A stretch of 43,936 nucleotides of DNA from Pseudomonas parakoreensis (lineage in GTDB: Bacteria; Pseudomonadota; Gammaproteobacteria; Pseudomonadales; Pseudomonadaceae). The notes under the pieces were generated by a model. That model was not told where the DNA came from and ran no database searches. It was given only the letters and a program-made list of their open reading frames with translations. The stretch covers positions 1 through 43,936 of the forward strand of contig NZ_BQHY01000028.1 of assembly GCF_021602155.1 (NCBI RefSeq), given 5' to 3'. The stretch's first letter is position 1. The number at the start of each line of letters is the position of its first letter. A program made the translations under genes and the position numbers. Below are positions 1-11,000 of this stretch, in pieces.

Positions 1-194
1 GTGCAGCGAAGCAAACCGTAGGCGCTGCCCCCCGGATGAATCCCGCAGCGAAGGAACCCGAGCCTAAGCGAGGGCCGAACGTCAGGGCATAGACCTTTTG
101 GTTACTTTTGGGGCGTTTGCCAAAAGTGACCCGCCGTCAGGGCGGAACCCTAGGTGGCCGTTACCGCAGCAACGGATATTCCCCCCCCCCCCGG
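1..194. repeat. Dispersed Pseudomonas intergenic repeat with hairpins and a C12 tract
   Basis: No gene is visible here. The segment holds an imperfect inverted repeat (gttacttttgg at 101-111 against ccaaaagtgac at 120-130), a second short stem (ccgcc 131-135 / ggcgg 141-145) and a run of 12 C at 181-192. From memory, this kind of sequence recurs behind genes in fluorescent pseudomonads. On the minus strand it lies just after the esterase stop codon, so the hairpins may end that transcript. The left boundary is the window edge. Confidence 0.55.
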
Positions 195-1154
195 TCAAGC
201 CAAATCAAACACCTCCACCAAGCGCCCAGCAATCAACCCCAGCGCCTCCTCAGCCTCATCAACAATCGCCCCCATACGCATAAAGTCGTGGGTCATCCCC
301 TCATAAACCTTCAGCGCCACAGCAACCCCCGCCGCCTGCAAATGCCGGGCATAAGCCACCCCCTCATCGTGCAACGGATCACACTCGGCCAACACCATCA
401 GCACCGGCGCGAGATTTGCCGGGACTTCGCCGAGCAACGGCGAGAAACGCGGATCGAGACGATCGCTGGCATCACGCTGATAGTGCGCGTAGAACCACTG
501 CAGCGAAGCCTTCTCCAGCAGATAGCCTTCGGCAAAACGCTCGATCGACGGCGTGCTGCGACTGGCATCGGTGACCGGATAAATCAGCACCTGCAAACGC
601 GGCTGCACGGCAGCAGCCGTCAGTTGCGCAGCCAGCACCGTGGCCAGACTGCCACCGACGCTGTCACCGGCAATCGCCAGCCGCGCCGTGTCGATGCCCA
701 GATCAGCCGCACTCGCCACCAGCCAGTCCCAGGCATCGCGGGCGTCATCGGCCGCTGTTGGAAAACGATGTTCCGGCGCCGGTCGGTACGCCACCGACAG
801 CACCACGCAATCGGCCAGCGAGGCCAGCGCGCGGCACAGCGAATCATGCGAGTCGAGGCTGCCGACCACATAGCCGCCACCATGGAAATACAACAGCGCC
901 GGACGACCGGCGCCCGCCTGCAACGCATGGTTACTGTAGATCCGTGCGTTCAACAGTGCACCGTCACGCGCTGGCAATTGCAGCTCATCCACCACGACCA
1001 GTTCTTCACCGCCGGCGTCCATCAGCAACGACGACTGATCGAATTGTTCACGGGCCTCGGTCGGGCTCAACTCGTGCATGCCGACGCGTTTGCCACTGGC
1101 CCGGCCGTTGCCGACCAGTTGCAGAAATGCGGCGATATCAGGATTCAATGACAT
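195..1154 (-). CDS. Alpha/beta hydrolase of the hormone-sensitive-lipase family (putative carboxylesterase)
   Basis: This 319-aa soluble esterase carries the full HSL-family signature: oxyanion motif HGGG at residues 91-94, nucleophile Ser165 in GDSVGG, Asp259 in ECDPLHDEG and His289 in MTHDF. The family hydrolyses short acyl or aryl esters; the substrate here is unknown. ATG is chosen because GGAG lies 6 nt upstream. The gene follows the pyoverdine synthetase on the same strand after a 67-bp gap containing a 15-bp perfect hairpin, so it may be an attenuated last gene of that transcript or a separate unit. No PvdS-type promoter was seen directly in front of it. I know of no standard pvd gene of this type, so a role in siderophore processing is only a possibility. 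Confidence 0.9.
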   Translation of the reverse strand: MSLNPDIAAFLQLVGNGRASGKRVGMHELSPTEAREQFDQSSLLMDAGGEELVVVDELQLPARDGALLNARIYSNHALQAGAGRPALLYFHGGGYVVGSLDSHDSLCRALASLADCVVLSVAYRPAPEHRFPTAADDARDAWDWLVASAADLGIDTARLAIAGDSVGGSLATVLAAQLTAAAVQPRLQVLIYPVTDASRSTPSIERFAEGYLLEKASLQWFYAHYQRDASDRLDPRFSPLLGEVPANLAPVLMVLAECDPLHDEGVAYARHLQAAGVAVALKVYEGMTHDFMRMGAIVDEAEEALGLIAGRLVEVFDLA

Positions 1155-1164
1155 TCAAATCTCC

Positions 1165-1199
1165 AAACCGATCGGGCGCCAGCAGCGCCCGATCGGTTT
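1165..1199. terminator. Strong 15-bp hairpin between synthetase and esterase genes
   Basis: A perfect 15-bp inverted repeat (aaaccgatcgggcgc 1165-1179, gcgcccgatcggttt 1185-1199) with a 5-nt loop. On the minus strand the stem ends in only three T before the GGAG ribosome site of the esterase. It may therefore act as a partial terminator or an mRNA 3'-end protector after the synthetase rather than a complete stop. Confidence 0.7.
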
Positions 1200-1221
1200 T
1201 ACTTGGGTTTCACAGCAGGTT

Positions 1222-2013
1222 TCAGGACATGACTACTGATTCAACGATCTGGCCGAGCATTTCTTCAGCCTCGGACAGGAAAGTTTCATCGCGCGGGATC
1301 TGGAAGTGCCCGCAATCCAGCCATTCGCCGCCCATGCCCGGCTGGCCCAGTTGCGCCGCCAACTCCAGTGCCTCGGCTTCGCGCCCCAATGTCCACCAGC
1401 ACGTCGGGTTGACGGCCAACGGCGCGCAGCGCTCAAGCTTGAGCGACAGCTGCTTGAGCCGGCGCGCCACGCTGAACACATGCGCCAGTTCATCGGCACC
1501 CAGTGCCACGTAAGTCGACGCCCCGCGCTCGGCACTCATGGCACGCTGGAACAGCGCGCGCAGGTTGTGCGGCGTTTCTTCACCGTCGATGGACAAGCCC
1601 GGTGCGGCGTCCGGCAACGTCACCTGCAGGAAGTCGCGCAGGTCGGCTTGCCAGTCATCGACCGCCCCGGCGTCGACCGCCGCCGACGGCACGAAGCTGT
1701 CGACCAGCCCGACAAACTTGACCTGTTGCCCGGCCTGCTCCAGTTGCGCGGCGATCAACATCGCCAGCGTACCGCCCAGCGACCAGCCCAGCAGGTGATA
1801 CGGCCCCTGCGGCTGTTTCTGGCGAATCTGCGCCAGATACTCACTGGCCATTTCCTGCAGCGAGGTGTCGTTGAACGCCGGATCCAGCAGCATCCGCGAC
1901 TGAATCGCCAACACCTGACGCCGACCGCTCAAACGGCGCGCCAGCGGCTCGTAGTCGAACACCGTGCCGAATCCGGCGTGGAGGCAGAACAGCGGCGCCA
2001 CGCCCTCGACCTC
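1222..2013 (-). other. Type I thioesterase domain releasing the finished peptide
   Basis: C-terminal domain of the second synthetase with catalytic Ser4813 in GWSLGG and His4971 in CGHFQIP. In pyoverdines ending in cyclo-OHOrn, release goes with closure of the terminal lactam ring. The TE is single, not tandem. Confidence 0.85.
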
Positions 2014-5000
2014 GGCATTCATCGCCAGCAACCCGGAGGCTTTTTCCGCCGTGCCCTGAACGCTGGCCACTAGTTCGCCGATGCTCGGTTTCTGCATCAG
2101 ATCGCGCAGTTTCAGGCTCAGGCCCTGAGCCTTGAGCGCGCGGCTGCGGGCCACCACTTGCAGGCTGAGGATCGAATCGCCACCCAGTTCGAAGAAATTG
2201 TCGGTGAGCCCGACCCGTTCGATTTTCAGCACTTCCTGCCAGATCTTCGCCAGGGCTTTTTCCAGCTCGGTGCGCGGTTCGACGTAGGCCAGACGCTGTT
2301 CGACGTCCGGATTCGGCAAGGCCTTGCGGTCGAGCTTGCCGTTCGGCGTCAGCGGCATGCGCTCAAGTACCATCAAGTGTGCCGGCACCATGTAATCCGG
2401 CAAGCTGGCCTTGAGTTGCTCGCGCAGACGCTCGCCCAAACCGTCGGCCGGCGTGTCGGTAGCGGCCAGTACATAGCCGAGCAGTTGTTTGCCGCTGACA
2501 CCCTCGCGGGCCACCACGGCGGCGTCACGCACGCCCGGCTGCTGCTTGAGGCGCGCTTCGATTTCACCCAGTTCGATGCGGAAACCACGGATCTTCACCT
2601 GATGGTCGATCCGCCCGAGATAGTCGACGGTGCCGTCGGCACGCTGGCGCACCAGGTCGCCGGTGCGGTACAGGCGACTGCCGTCGGCGCTGAACGGGTT
2701 GGCAACGAAACGTTCGGCGGTGCCACCGGCGCGTCCCAGATAACCGCGCGCCAACGCACCACCCAGGTACAACTCACCGGCAATGCCGGCCGGCAGCGGA
2801 TTGAGGTCGCTGTCGAGCACATAACCCGTGCGCTCGCCGACCACGCTGCCGATTGGCGCATAGGCCGCGCCGCATTGATCGTCGACCGCGGCCTTCCAGA
2901 TCAGCGGCGTGACCACCGTTTCGGTCGGGCCATAGCCGTTGATGATGTACTGCGGTTGCAGTGCGCGTTTGGCCAGTTCGAAACTTGCCACCGGCACCGC
3001 ATCCCCGCCGAAGCAGTAGATCCGTACCGGCGGCGGATTGCCGTGCTGTTCGGCGTGTTCGGCCAGTTGCTGCAGGTACACCGGCGGGAACGCGGCCACA
3101 GTCACGCCATGCTGATGCAGGGCGTCGAAGGTTTGTTCGGCCGTCCACAGGCTGTCGTCACGAATCAGCAAACGAGCGCCGTGCGTGAGGGTGGTCAGCC
3201 AGCGCTCATGCGCGCCGTCGAAGGCGAACGACATGAAGTGCAACTCGCAATCGGCCGCGCTCATTTCGTAACGCTGACCGATCGCCTGGCAGTGCATCGC
3301 CAGCGGCCCGTGCGCCACGCCGACACCTTTCGGCTGACCGGTTGAGCCGGAGGTGTAGATCACGTAGGCCAGGTTGCCCGGCTGCACCGCCACCTGCGGC
3401 GCCGAATCCGGCTGAGCACGCAGATCCAGCTGATCGAGTTCCAGCACCTGCAGGTTGGCCTGGGTCGGCAGCACCTGACGCAGACTCGAATCGCTGAGCA
3501 GCAAGGCGATGCCCGAATCGTGCATCAGATAGCTCAAGCGCTCGCGGGGATAGGTCGCGTCCAGCGGCACATAGGCGCCACCGGCCTTGAGCACCGCCAA
3601 CAGCGCGACGATCATGTTTTCGCTGCGTGGCAGGGCCACACCGACCCGAACTTCCGGACCGACACCTTCGGCGATCAGCGCATGCGCCAGACGATTGGCC
3701 CGCGCGTCGATCTGACCGTAGCTGAAGGCTTGCTCATTGAAGATCACGGCGGTTTGTTCGGCCCGCTGCGCAGCCCACCCGGCAATGCGCTGGTGCACCG
3801 GTGTGGTCTGCGCTTGCGCGACAACCTCCGGCGCGGGCGCGACTTGCCCGGTCGGCAGACCGATGCGTCCCAGCGCCTGCCCGGCGTCCTGAACCAGTGC
3901 GGTGAGCAGACCTTCCATGTTGCTGCGGATGCCCTCCACGGTCGCCAGATCAAAATGTTCGCGCAGGAACATGTACTCGATCACCAACCCGTCTTCGAGG
4001 GTGACCATCAGGTCCATCGGGAAGTTGGTCAGGCCCGAGTTGTTGATCTCGCCAAACGTCAGCGAATCATCGCGCCACTCGCGCAGCGCCTGATCGATCG
4101 GGTGGTTTTCGAACACAATGATGCTGTCGAACAGCGACTGCCCGGCACGCCCGCCCCAACGCTGGACGTCGGTCAGCGGGGTGTACTCGCGCTCGCGCAT
4201 CTCCAGGTTGAAATCCTGCAACTCGCGCAACCAGGCGCCCACGGCCTGCTCGGCCGGCACGTCCTTGATCACTGGCAAGGTGTTGATGAACAGGCCCAGG
4301 ATCGATTCCGAAGCCGGCAGGCTCGCCGGACGCCCCGCCACCGTGGCGCCGAACGCCACGCAACGCTGGCCGCTGTAACGGCTGAGCAGCACCAGCCACG
4401 CGCCCTGCACCAAGGTATTGAGGGTGACCTGCTGCGCCTGGGCAAAGGCTTTCAACTGTTCGGTGCGGGCCTCGTCCAGACGGCTGTACAGCGCCTGGTG
4501 ACCGCGACCGCTGCCGGTACGCGTCACCGCGTCCGCCAGATAGGTCGGTTCGTCGAGCAGGCTCAGGTGCTGACGCCAGAAACCTTCGCTGGCGTTCGCG
4601 TCCTGCTGTTGCAGCCAGTTGATGTAACCGCGATACGGCACCGCGTCGGCCAGTGGTCGTCCGGAATACTGGCTCAGCACCTCACCGATCAACTGCGAAC
4701 TGCTCCAGCCGTCGATCAGAATGTGATGGTAGGTCCAGATCAACTGATAGCTGTGCTCGCCGACTTGCACCAGCGTCAGGCGTTGCAGCGGTGGCTGGTC
4801 AAGGTCGAAGCCCTTGGCCCGCTCGGCATCCGCCAGACCTTGCAAGGCTTCGGCCGAATAATCCCGCTCACGCCAGTCGAGCAGACTGAACGGCAACTGC
4901 GGATCGGCGAGCACAAATTGCAGCGGCTCGGCCATGTCCTGCCAAAGGAAACCGGTGCGCAAAATATCGTGGCGACGGCTGACGCTTTCCCACGCGGCTT

Positions 5001-8000
5001 GCAGACGCAGCGGCTCAAGGCCCTCCACCGGAACGCTCAACTGGTTGACGTACAGGTCCGATTCCGGCGAATTCAGGCCGAGGAACAGCATGCCCTGTTG
5101 CATCGGCGACAAGCGATAGAGCCCGTCGAGTTGCCCCGCCGGCAATGGCAGCTGCGCCACTTGCGCCTCGCTCAAGCCGTGCAGCGGCAGGTCGATCAGC
5201 ACCGGCACCGGCGCCTCGCGACCTTCGGCAGCCTGCACGCACAGGGCCAATTGTTGAATGGTCGGTTTTTGGAACAGGTCTTTCGGGCTCAGCTCCAGCC
5301 CTTGCTGACGGGCGCGACTGACCACTTGAATCGAGATGATCGAGTCGCCGCCCAAGGCAAAGAAACTGTCGTGGGTGCTGACCTGCTCAAGGCCCAATAC
5401 CTCTTTCCAGATCTGCACCAGCGCCTGCTCAATGGCATTCGCCGGTTCGACATGCAACTGCGCGGCGCTGAGTTCCAGTGCCGGCAGGCGCTTGCGATCG
5501 ATCTTGCCGTTGGGGGTCAGCGGCAACTGCGCCAGCCATAGGCGGTGGGTCGGCACCATGTAATCCGGCAGGGTCGCACCCAGCCAATTGCCGAGGGCTT
5601 GCTGCAGTTCGGCCTGTTGTTCGGCGTTGGTGTCGATGATCGCCGGATCGCTCGGCACCAGATAGGCAATCAGTTGCTGACTGCCCGACACTTCGCTGGC
5701 GACGACCACCGCTTCACGCACGGCGGCATGCGCCTGCAGACGCGCTTCGATTTCGCCCAGCTCGATACGCAAGCCGCGAATCTTCACCTGATGGTCGATC
5801 CGGCCCATGTACTCCAGCTCGCCCTCCTCGCGCAGACGAATCAGGTCGCCGGTGCGGTACAGGCGCTCGCCGTTGCCGCCGAAAGGATTCGGCACGAAAC
5901 GCTCGGCGGTCATCGCCGCACGTCCCAGATAACCGCGCGTGATGCCGGCGCCGGACAGGTACAGCTCGGCCGAAACGCCCTGCGGCACCGCGTGCAGATC
6001 GGCATCCAGCAGATGACTGGCGCTGTGATCAAGGGCACGCCCGATCCGCGCCTGACCGCCAGCACTGCGGCGGGTCCAGGTCGAATAGGTGGTGTCTTCC
6101 GACGGGCCATACAGGTCGTAGACGTGCTCGACCGTCGACTGCTGATACAACGCCTCCACCAGCGCTTGTTTCAGCGGCTCGCCAGCGAGGTTGATGATGC
6201 GCACGTTCGACGGAATCTGCCCGGCACGCTGCAGCGCGGCAATCGCCGACGGCACAGTGTTGATCAAACGAACTTGATCGCGGGCCGGCAAGTGCGGCAG
6301 CTCCAAGGCATTACGGGCGATGATCAGCGAGCCACCGTTAGCCAGAGTGACAAACAGCTCCCACACCGACAGGTCGAAGCACACCGACGTCGAGGCCAGT
6401 ACGCCTTGAATGTCGTCGCGGCTGTAGACCTTGGCCGACCAGTCGATCAGCGCCATGACGTTGCGATGGGCAATCGCCACGCCTTTCGGTTTGCCTGTGG
6501 AACCGGAGGTGTAGATCACGTAGGCGAGGTTATCCGGCTGCACCGCAGTCTGTGGTGCAACAGCCGAATAGCCGCTTAGCGAAACCTGATCCATCAGCAG
6601 CACTTGGGTATTGCCCGGCACGCTCAGGGTCGCGGCAACGGCCCGCTCAGTCAGCAACACCCGCGCCCGACTGTCTTCGAGCATGTAAGCCACGCGATCC
6701 GCCGGGTAGTCCGGGTCCAGCGGCACGTAAGCGCCACCAGCCTTGAGCACCGCGAGCAAGGCGACCAGCAACTGCTCGGAACGCGGCATTGCCACGCCCA
6801 CGCGCACTTCCGGGCCGACACCCAACTCAAGCAGTTTGTACGCCAGCCGATTGGCCTGGGCGTCCAGTTCGGCGTAGCTCAGTTGCTTATGGGCAAAGGT
6901 TACCGCCAAGGCATCCGGGTTAGCTGCCACTTGGCGGGCGATGGCTTGATGGATGCACAGATCGGTGGAGAAGTCGGTATTCACCTGCGGGCTGTGCTCG
7001 ATAAGGTTCAGCTCGCTGAGCGAACGCTGCCCCGACTCGCTCATCTGCCCGAGCAAACGCTGCAGATACCCGGCCAGTTGCACCACGCTGTGCGCGGCAA
7101 AGCTTTCGCACTGGTAGCTGAAGTGCATCGACAATTCGTCGCTCAAGTGCACCAGCAGCGTCAGCGGGTAGTTGGTCTGCTCGTGATTGTGGATTTCACC
7201 GAAGCGCAGTTCTTGTGGTGCGCCCTGCGCCAGCGCCTCGGACACCGGATAGTTCTCGAACACCAGAATGTTGTCGAACAGCGCCTCACCGTTGCGCTCG
7301 GCCCAACGCTGAATATCGAACAGCGGGGTGTGTTCATGTTCACGCAAGGCCAGGTTCTGCGCCTGCACGCTCTGCAACCATTCGCCAACGCTCGATGAGG
7401 ACTGCGGGCTGGCGATGACCGGCAAGGTGTTGATGAACAGACCGATCTGCTGCTCGACCCCTTTGAGTTCAGCCGGACGCCCCGCCACCGTGGCACCGAA
7501 CACCACACACGGCTGGCCGGTCAGGCGCTGCAACAGCAGCAGCCAGGCCGCCTGAATCAGCGTGTTGAGGGTGACTTTCTGCTGGCGCGCGAACTCGCCC
7601 AGACGCCGCGTCTGTTCAGCGTCGAGCACGCAGAAATGTTCGCCATGACCGTCACGCGGTGCATCGCCGCGCTGCGCCTGCAACGCTTGTGCGAGCAAGG
7701 TCGGCGCTTGCAAGTCAGCCAGTTGCGCGGTCCAGTAACGTTCGCTGGCCTGCACGTCCTGGCGCTGCAGCCATTCGATGTAATCGCGATAACGCCCGGC
7801 CAGTGGCGGTTGGGCAACCCCGCTGTAGCGTTGCAGGACTTCGCCGAGCAACTGCGAGTTGCTCCAGCCGTCCATCAGGATGTGGTGGTTGGTGTAGATC
7901 AAGTGGCAGCGCTGCTCGTCCAGCCGCACCACGACCATACGCAACAGCGGCCCCTGGCTCAGGTCGAAACCTTGCGCCTGTTCGGCAGCCGCCAGTGCAT

Positions 8001-11000
8001 TCAGATCGCTCTGGCAAGCGTCGCGAGCACGCCAGTCGAGCACGCGGAACGGCATGTCCAGCTGCTTGTGCACCACCTGCACCGGACGCGCCAGTTCACC
8101 CTGCCAGACAAAACTGCTGCGCAGGATGTCGTGGTTGTCCACTGCTGCTTGCCAGGCGTGCTGGAAGCGTTGCGGATCGAGGCCTTCGACATCGAGCCGG
8201 ACCTGGTTGATGTAATCGCCGGTGGCCTGCTCGTAGAGGCTGTGGAACAACATGCCCTGCTGCATCGCCGACAGCGGATACACATCGGCGACCTGGCGTG
8301 GCGCCAGCGGGAACTGGTCGAGCTGCGCCTGCGTCAGGCCGGCCAGCGGGAAGTCCGACGGGGTCAGGCCTTCGACGCCCGGGGTCAGGCAATGGCCGAT
8401 CAACGCTGCGAGTTCTGCGGCGTAATCTGCGGCCAGGGCTTCGATCACCGCGCTGTCAAAACGCTCGCGGCTGAACGTCCAGCCCACCCGCAGCTCGCCG
8501 CCATACACTTGACCGTTGAGGGTCAACCAGTTGCCCAGCGGCGCCTCCGGGCTCTGATCAAGGCCGGCGTTGTCCGGCGACGGCACGAACAGCGCAGCGT
8601 CATCGCCGGCGAAACTGCCGTCGAACTGCCCGAGGTAGTTGAAGGTGATGCGCGGGCTCGGCAAGGCCTGCAGGCGCTGCTGCGCTCCGGCATCACCGAG
8701 GTAACGCAAGGCACCGAAACCGATGCCCTTGTTGGGGATCGAGCGCAGTTGTTCCTTGATCTGCTTGATCGACTCGTCAAGCGTGTCTGCCGGCGTCAGG
8801 CGCACCGGGAACAGGCTGGTGAACCAGCCCACCGTGCGGGTCAGATCGACGCCGTCGAACAGTGCTTCGCGACCATGGCCTTCGAGCTGGATCAGCGTCG
8901 ACGCCTGCCCGCTCCAGCGGCCGATGACCCGCGCCAATGCCGTCAGCAACAGATCGTTGACCTGGGTGCGGTACGCCGCCGGGGCCTCTTGCAGCAGTTG
9001 CCGGGTCAGCTCGGTGCCGAGGCGGGTTTGTACGGTCTGGGCCAGACGATTGTCCTGGCTGGCATCAACGCGCTTGCACGGCAGATCGGTGCTCACATCG
9101 CTCAGGCAGGCCTGCCAATAATCCAGTTCGGCCTGCAACGCCGGGCTGTTGGCGTAGCGCTGCAAGTGCTCGCCCCAGTCCTTGAAGGCACTGGTCCGGG
9201 ACGGCAGGCTCAACGGCTGATCGTTGAGCAGCTGCTGATAAGCGTTTTGCAGGTCCTCCAGCAGAATCCGCCACGACACGCCGTCCACCGCCAGGTGATG
9301 AATCACCAACTGCAACCGCTGCGTGCCATCGGCCAGAGTCGCCAGCACCGCACGCAGCAACGGCCCGTGTTGCAGATCGAGGCTGCGCTGGGCGCGATTA
9401 CCCAAGGCTTCAAGGGCGGCGGCATCAGCAACGTCTTCCTGCCAAAGCAGGTTCTGTGGCAGCGCTTCGACCGCGCGGTGCTCGGCCTGCCACACGCCAT
9501 CGTGCAGGGTGAAGCTCAGGCGCAAGGCATCGTGATGGGCCACCAGGGCGCGCAACACTTGCTCGATTTTCTCAGCGTCCAGCGTCTGCCGCGGTTGCAG
9601 CAGCACCGACTGGTTCCAGTGATGACGCTGCGGAATTTCGTCGGCGAAAAATTGCTGCTGGATCGGCAGCAGCAACGCTGCACCGCTTGCGGCTTGCTGA
9701 TCAATGCTCGATTCGTCGCCACCCCACTGCGCGACCAGCGCCAGACGCTGCACGGTCTGGTGCTGGAACAGGTCTTTGGGATTGAGGCGAATGCCGGCCT
9801 GACGGGCGCGGCTGACCACCTGAATCGAGATGATCGAGTCGCCGCCCAGTTCGAAGAAGTTGTCGTGGATGCCGACTTGCGGCAGCTTCAGCACGTCCTG
9901 CCAGATCGCGGCCAGCCCCTGCTCCATCGCGCTTTGCGGCGCCTGATAGGTCTGCTGCGCCTGACTGGCGTCCGGCGACGGCAAGGCGTTGCGGTTGAGT
10001 TTGCCGTTGGCGGTCAACGGCAATTGCGCCAGCAGCAACAGGTGCGCCGGGACCATGTGGTCCGGCAGATTGGCCTTGAGTTCGGCGCGCACGCTGTCGC
10101 GCCACAGCGCCTGTTCGGCCGGACTTGCGTCGAGCAGCGCGGCGTCACCGGGCACCAGATACGCCACCAGTTGCTGACCGCTGAGCCCCGGTTGCGCCAG
10201 CACCACAGCCTGGCGCACGGCAGCCTGTTCCAGCAGTTGCGCTTCGATCTCGCCGAGTTCGATACGGAAACCGCGAATCTTCACCTGATGATCGATGCGC
10301 CCGATGTACTCGATCACGCCGTCGGCGCAGTAACGCGCCAGGTCACCGGTACGGTACAGACGCCCGCCATCGGCGGCGAACGGGTCGGGAATAAAGCGCA
10401 GGCTGGTCAGGTCCGCGCGGTTCAGGTAACCGCGAGCCAGGCCGGCACGACCGATATACAGCTCACCGATACAACCTTTGGCGACCGGGTTCAGATCTCC
10501 GTCGAGCAAGTACCAGGACAGGTCCGGGATCGGCTCGCCGATCGGACTGCTGGCGTCACGCTGCAAGTCGGCCAGCGTAATCGGCCGGTAGGTCACGTGC
10601 ACGGTGGTTTCGGTGATGCCGTACATGTTGATCAGTTGCGGTGCCTGATTGCCGAAACGCTCGAACCACGGGCGCAGGCTCTTGACCTCCAGCGCCTCGC
10701 CGCCGAACACCACGTAACGCAGCGCCAGTGCTTGCGCCGCGTGCTCCGGGGCGCAGGCCACTTGCATCAATTGCTTGAACGCCGACGGCGTCTGGTTGAG
10801 CACGGTGACGCCTTCGCGGCAGAGCAAGGCGAAGAAATCTTCCGGCGAGCGACTGACCTCATAAGGCACCACCAGCAGTTTGCCGCCGTACAGCAGTGCC
10901 CCGAAAATCTCCCACACCGAGAAATCGAAAGCGTAGGAATGGAACAGGCTCCAGACATCCGTGGCGTCGAAACCGAACCACGCATCAGTGGCCTCGAACA

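Noticed and set aside
181-192. C12 tract as a phase-variation switch
   Set aside because: It lies after the esterase stop codon and in no visible promoter, so slippage would have no evident effect.
2014-5163. Reading of DGEACGGVTK as lysine
   Set aside because: Possible from the code alone, but it would leave the predicted pyoverdine with no side-chain hydroxamates. Kept as an alternative at reduced confidence.
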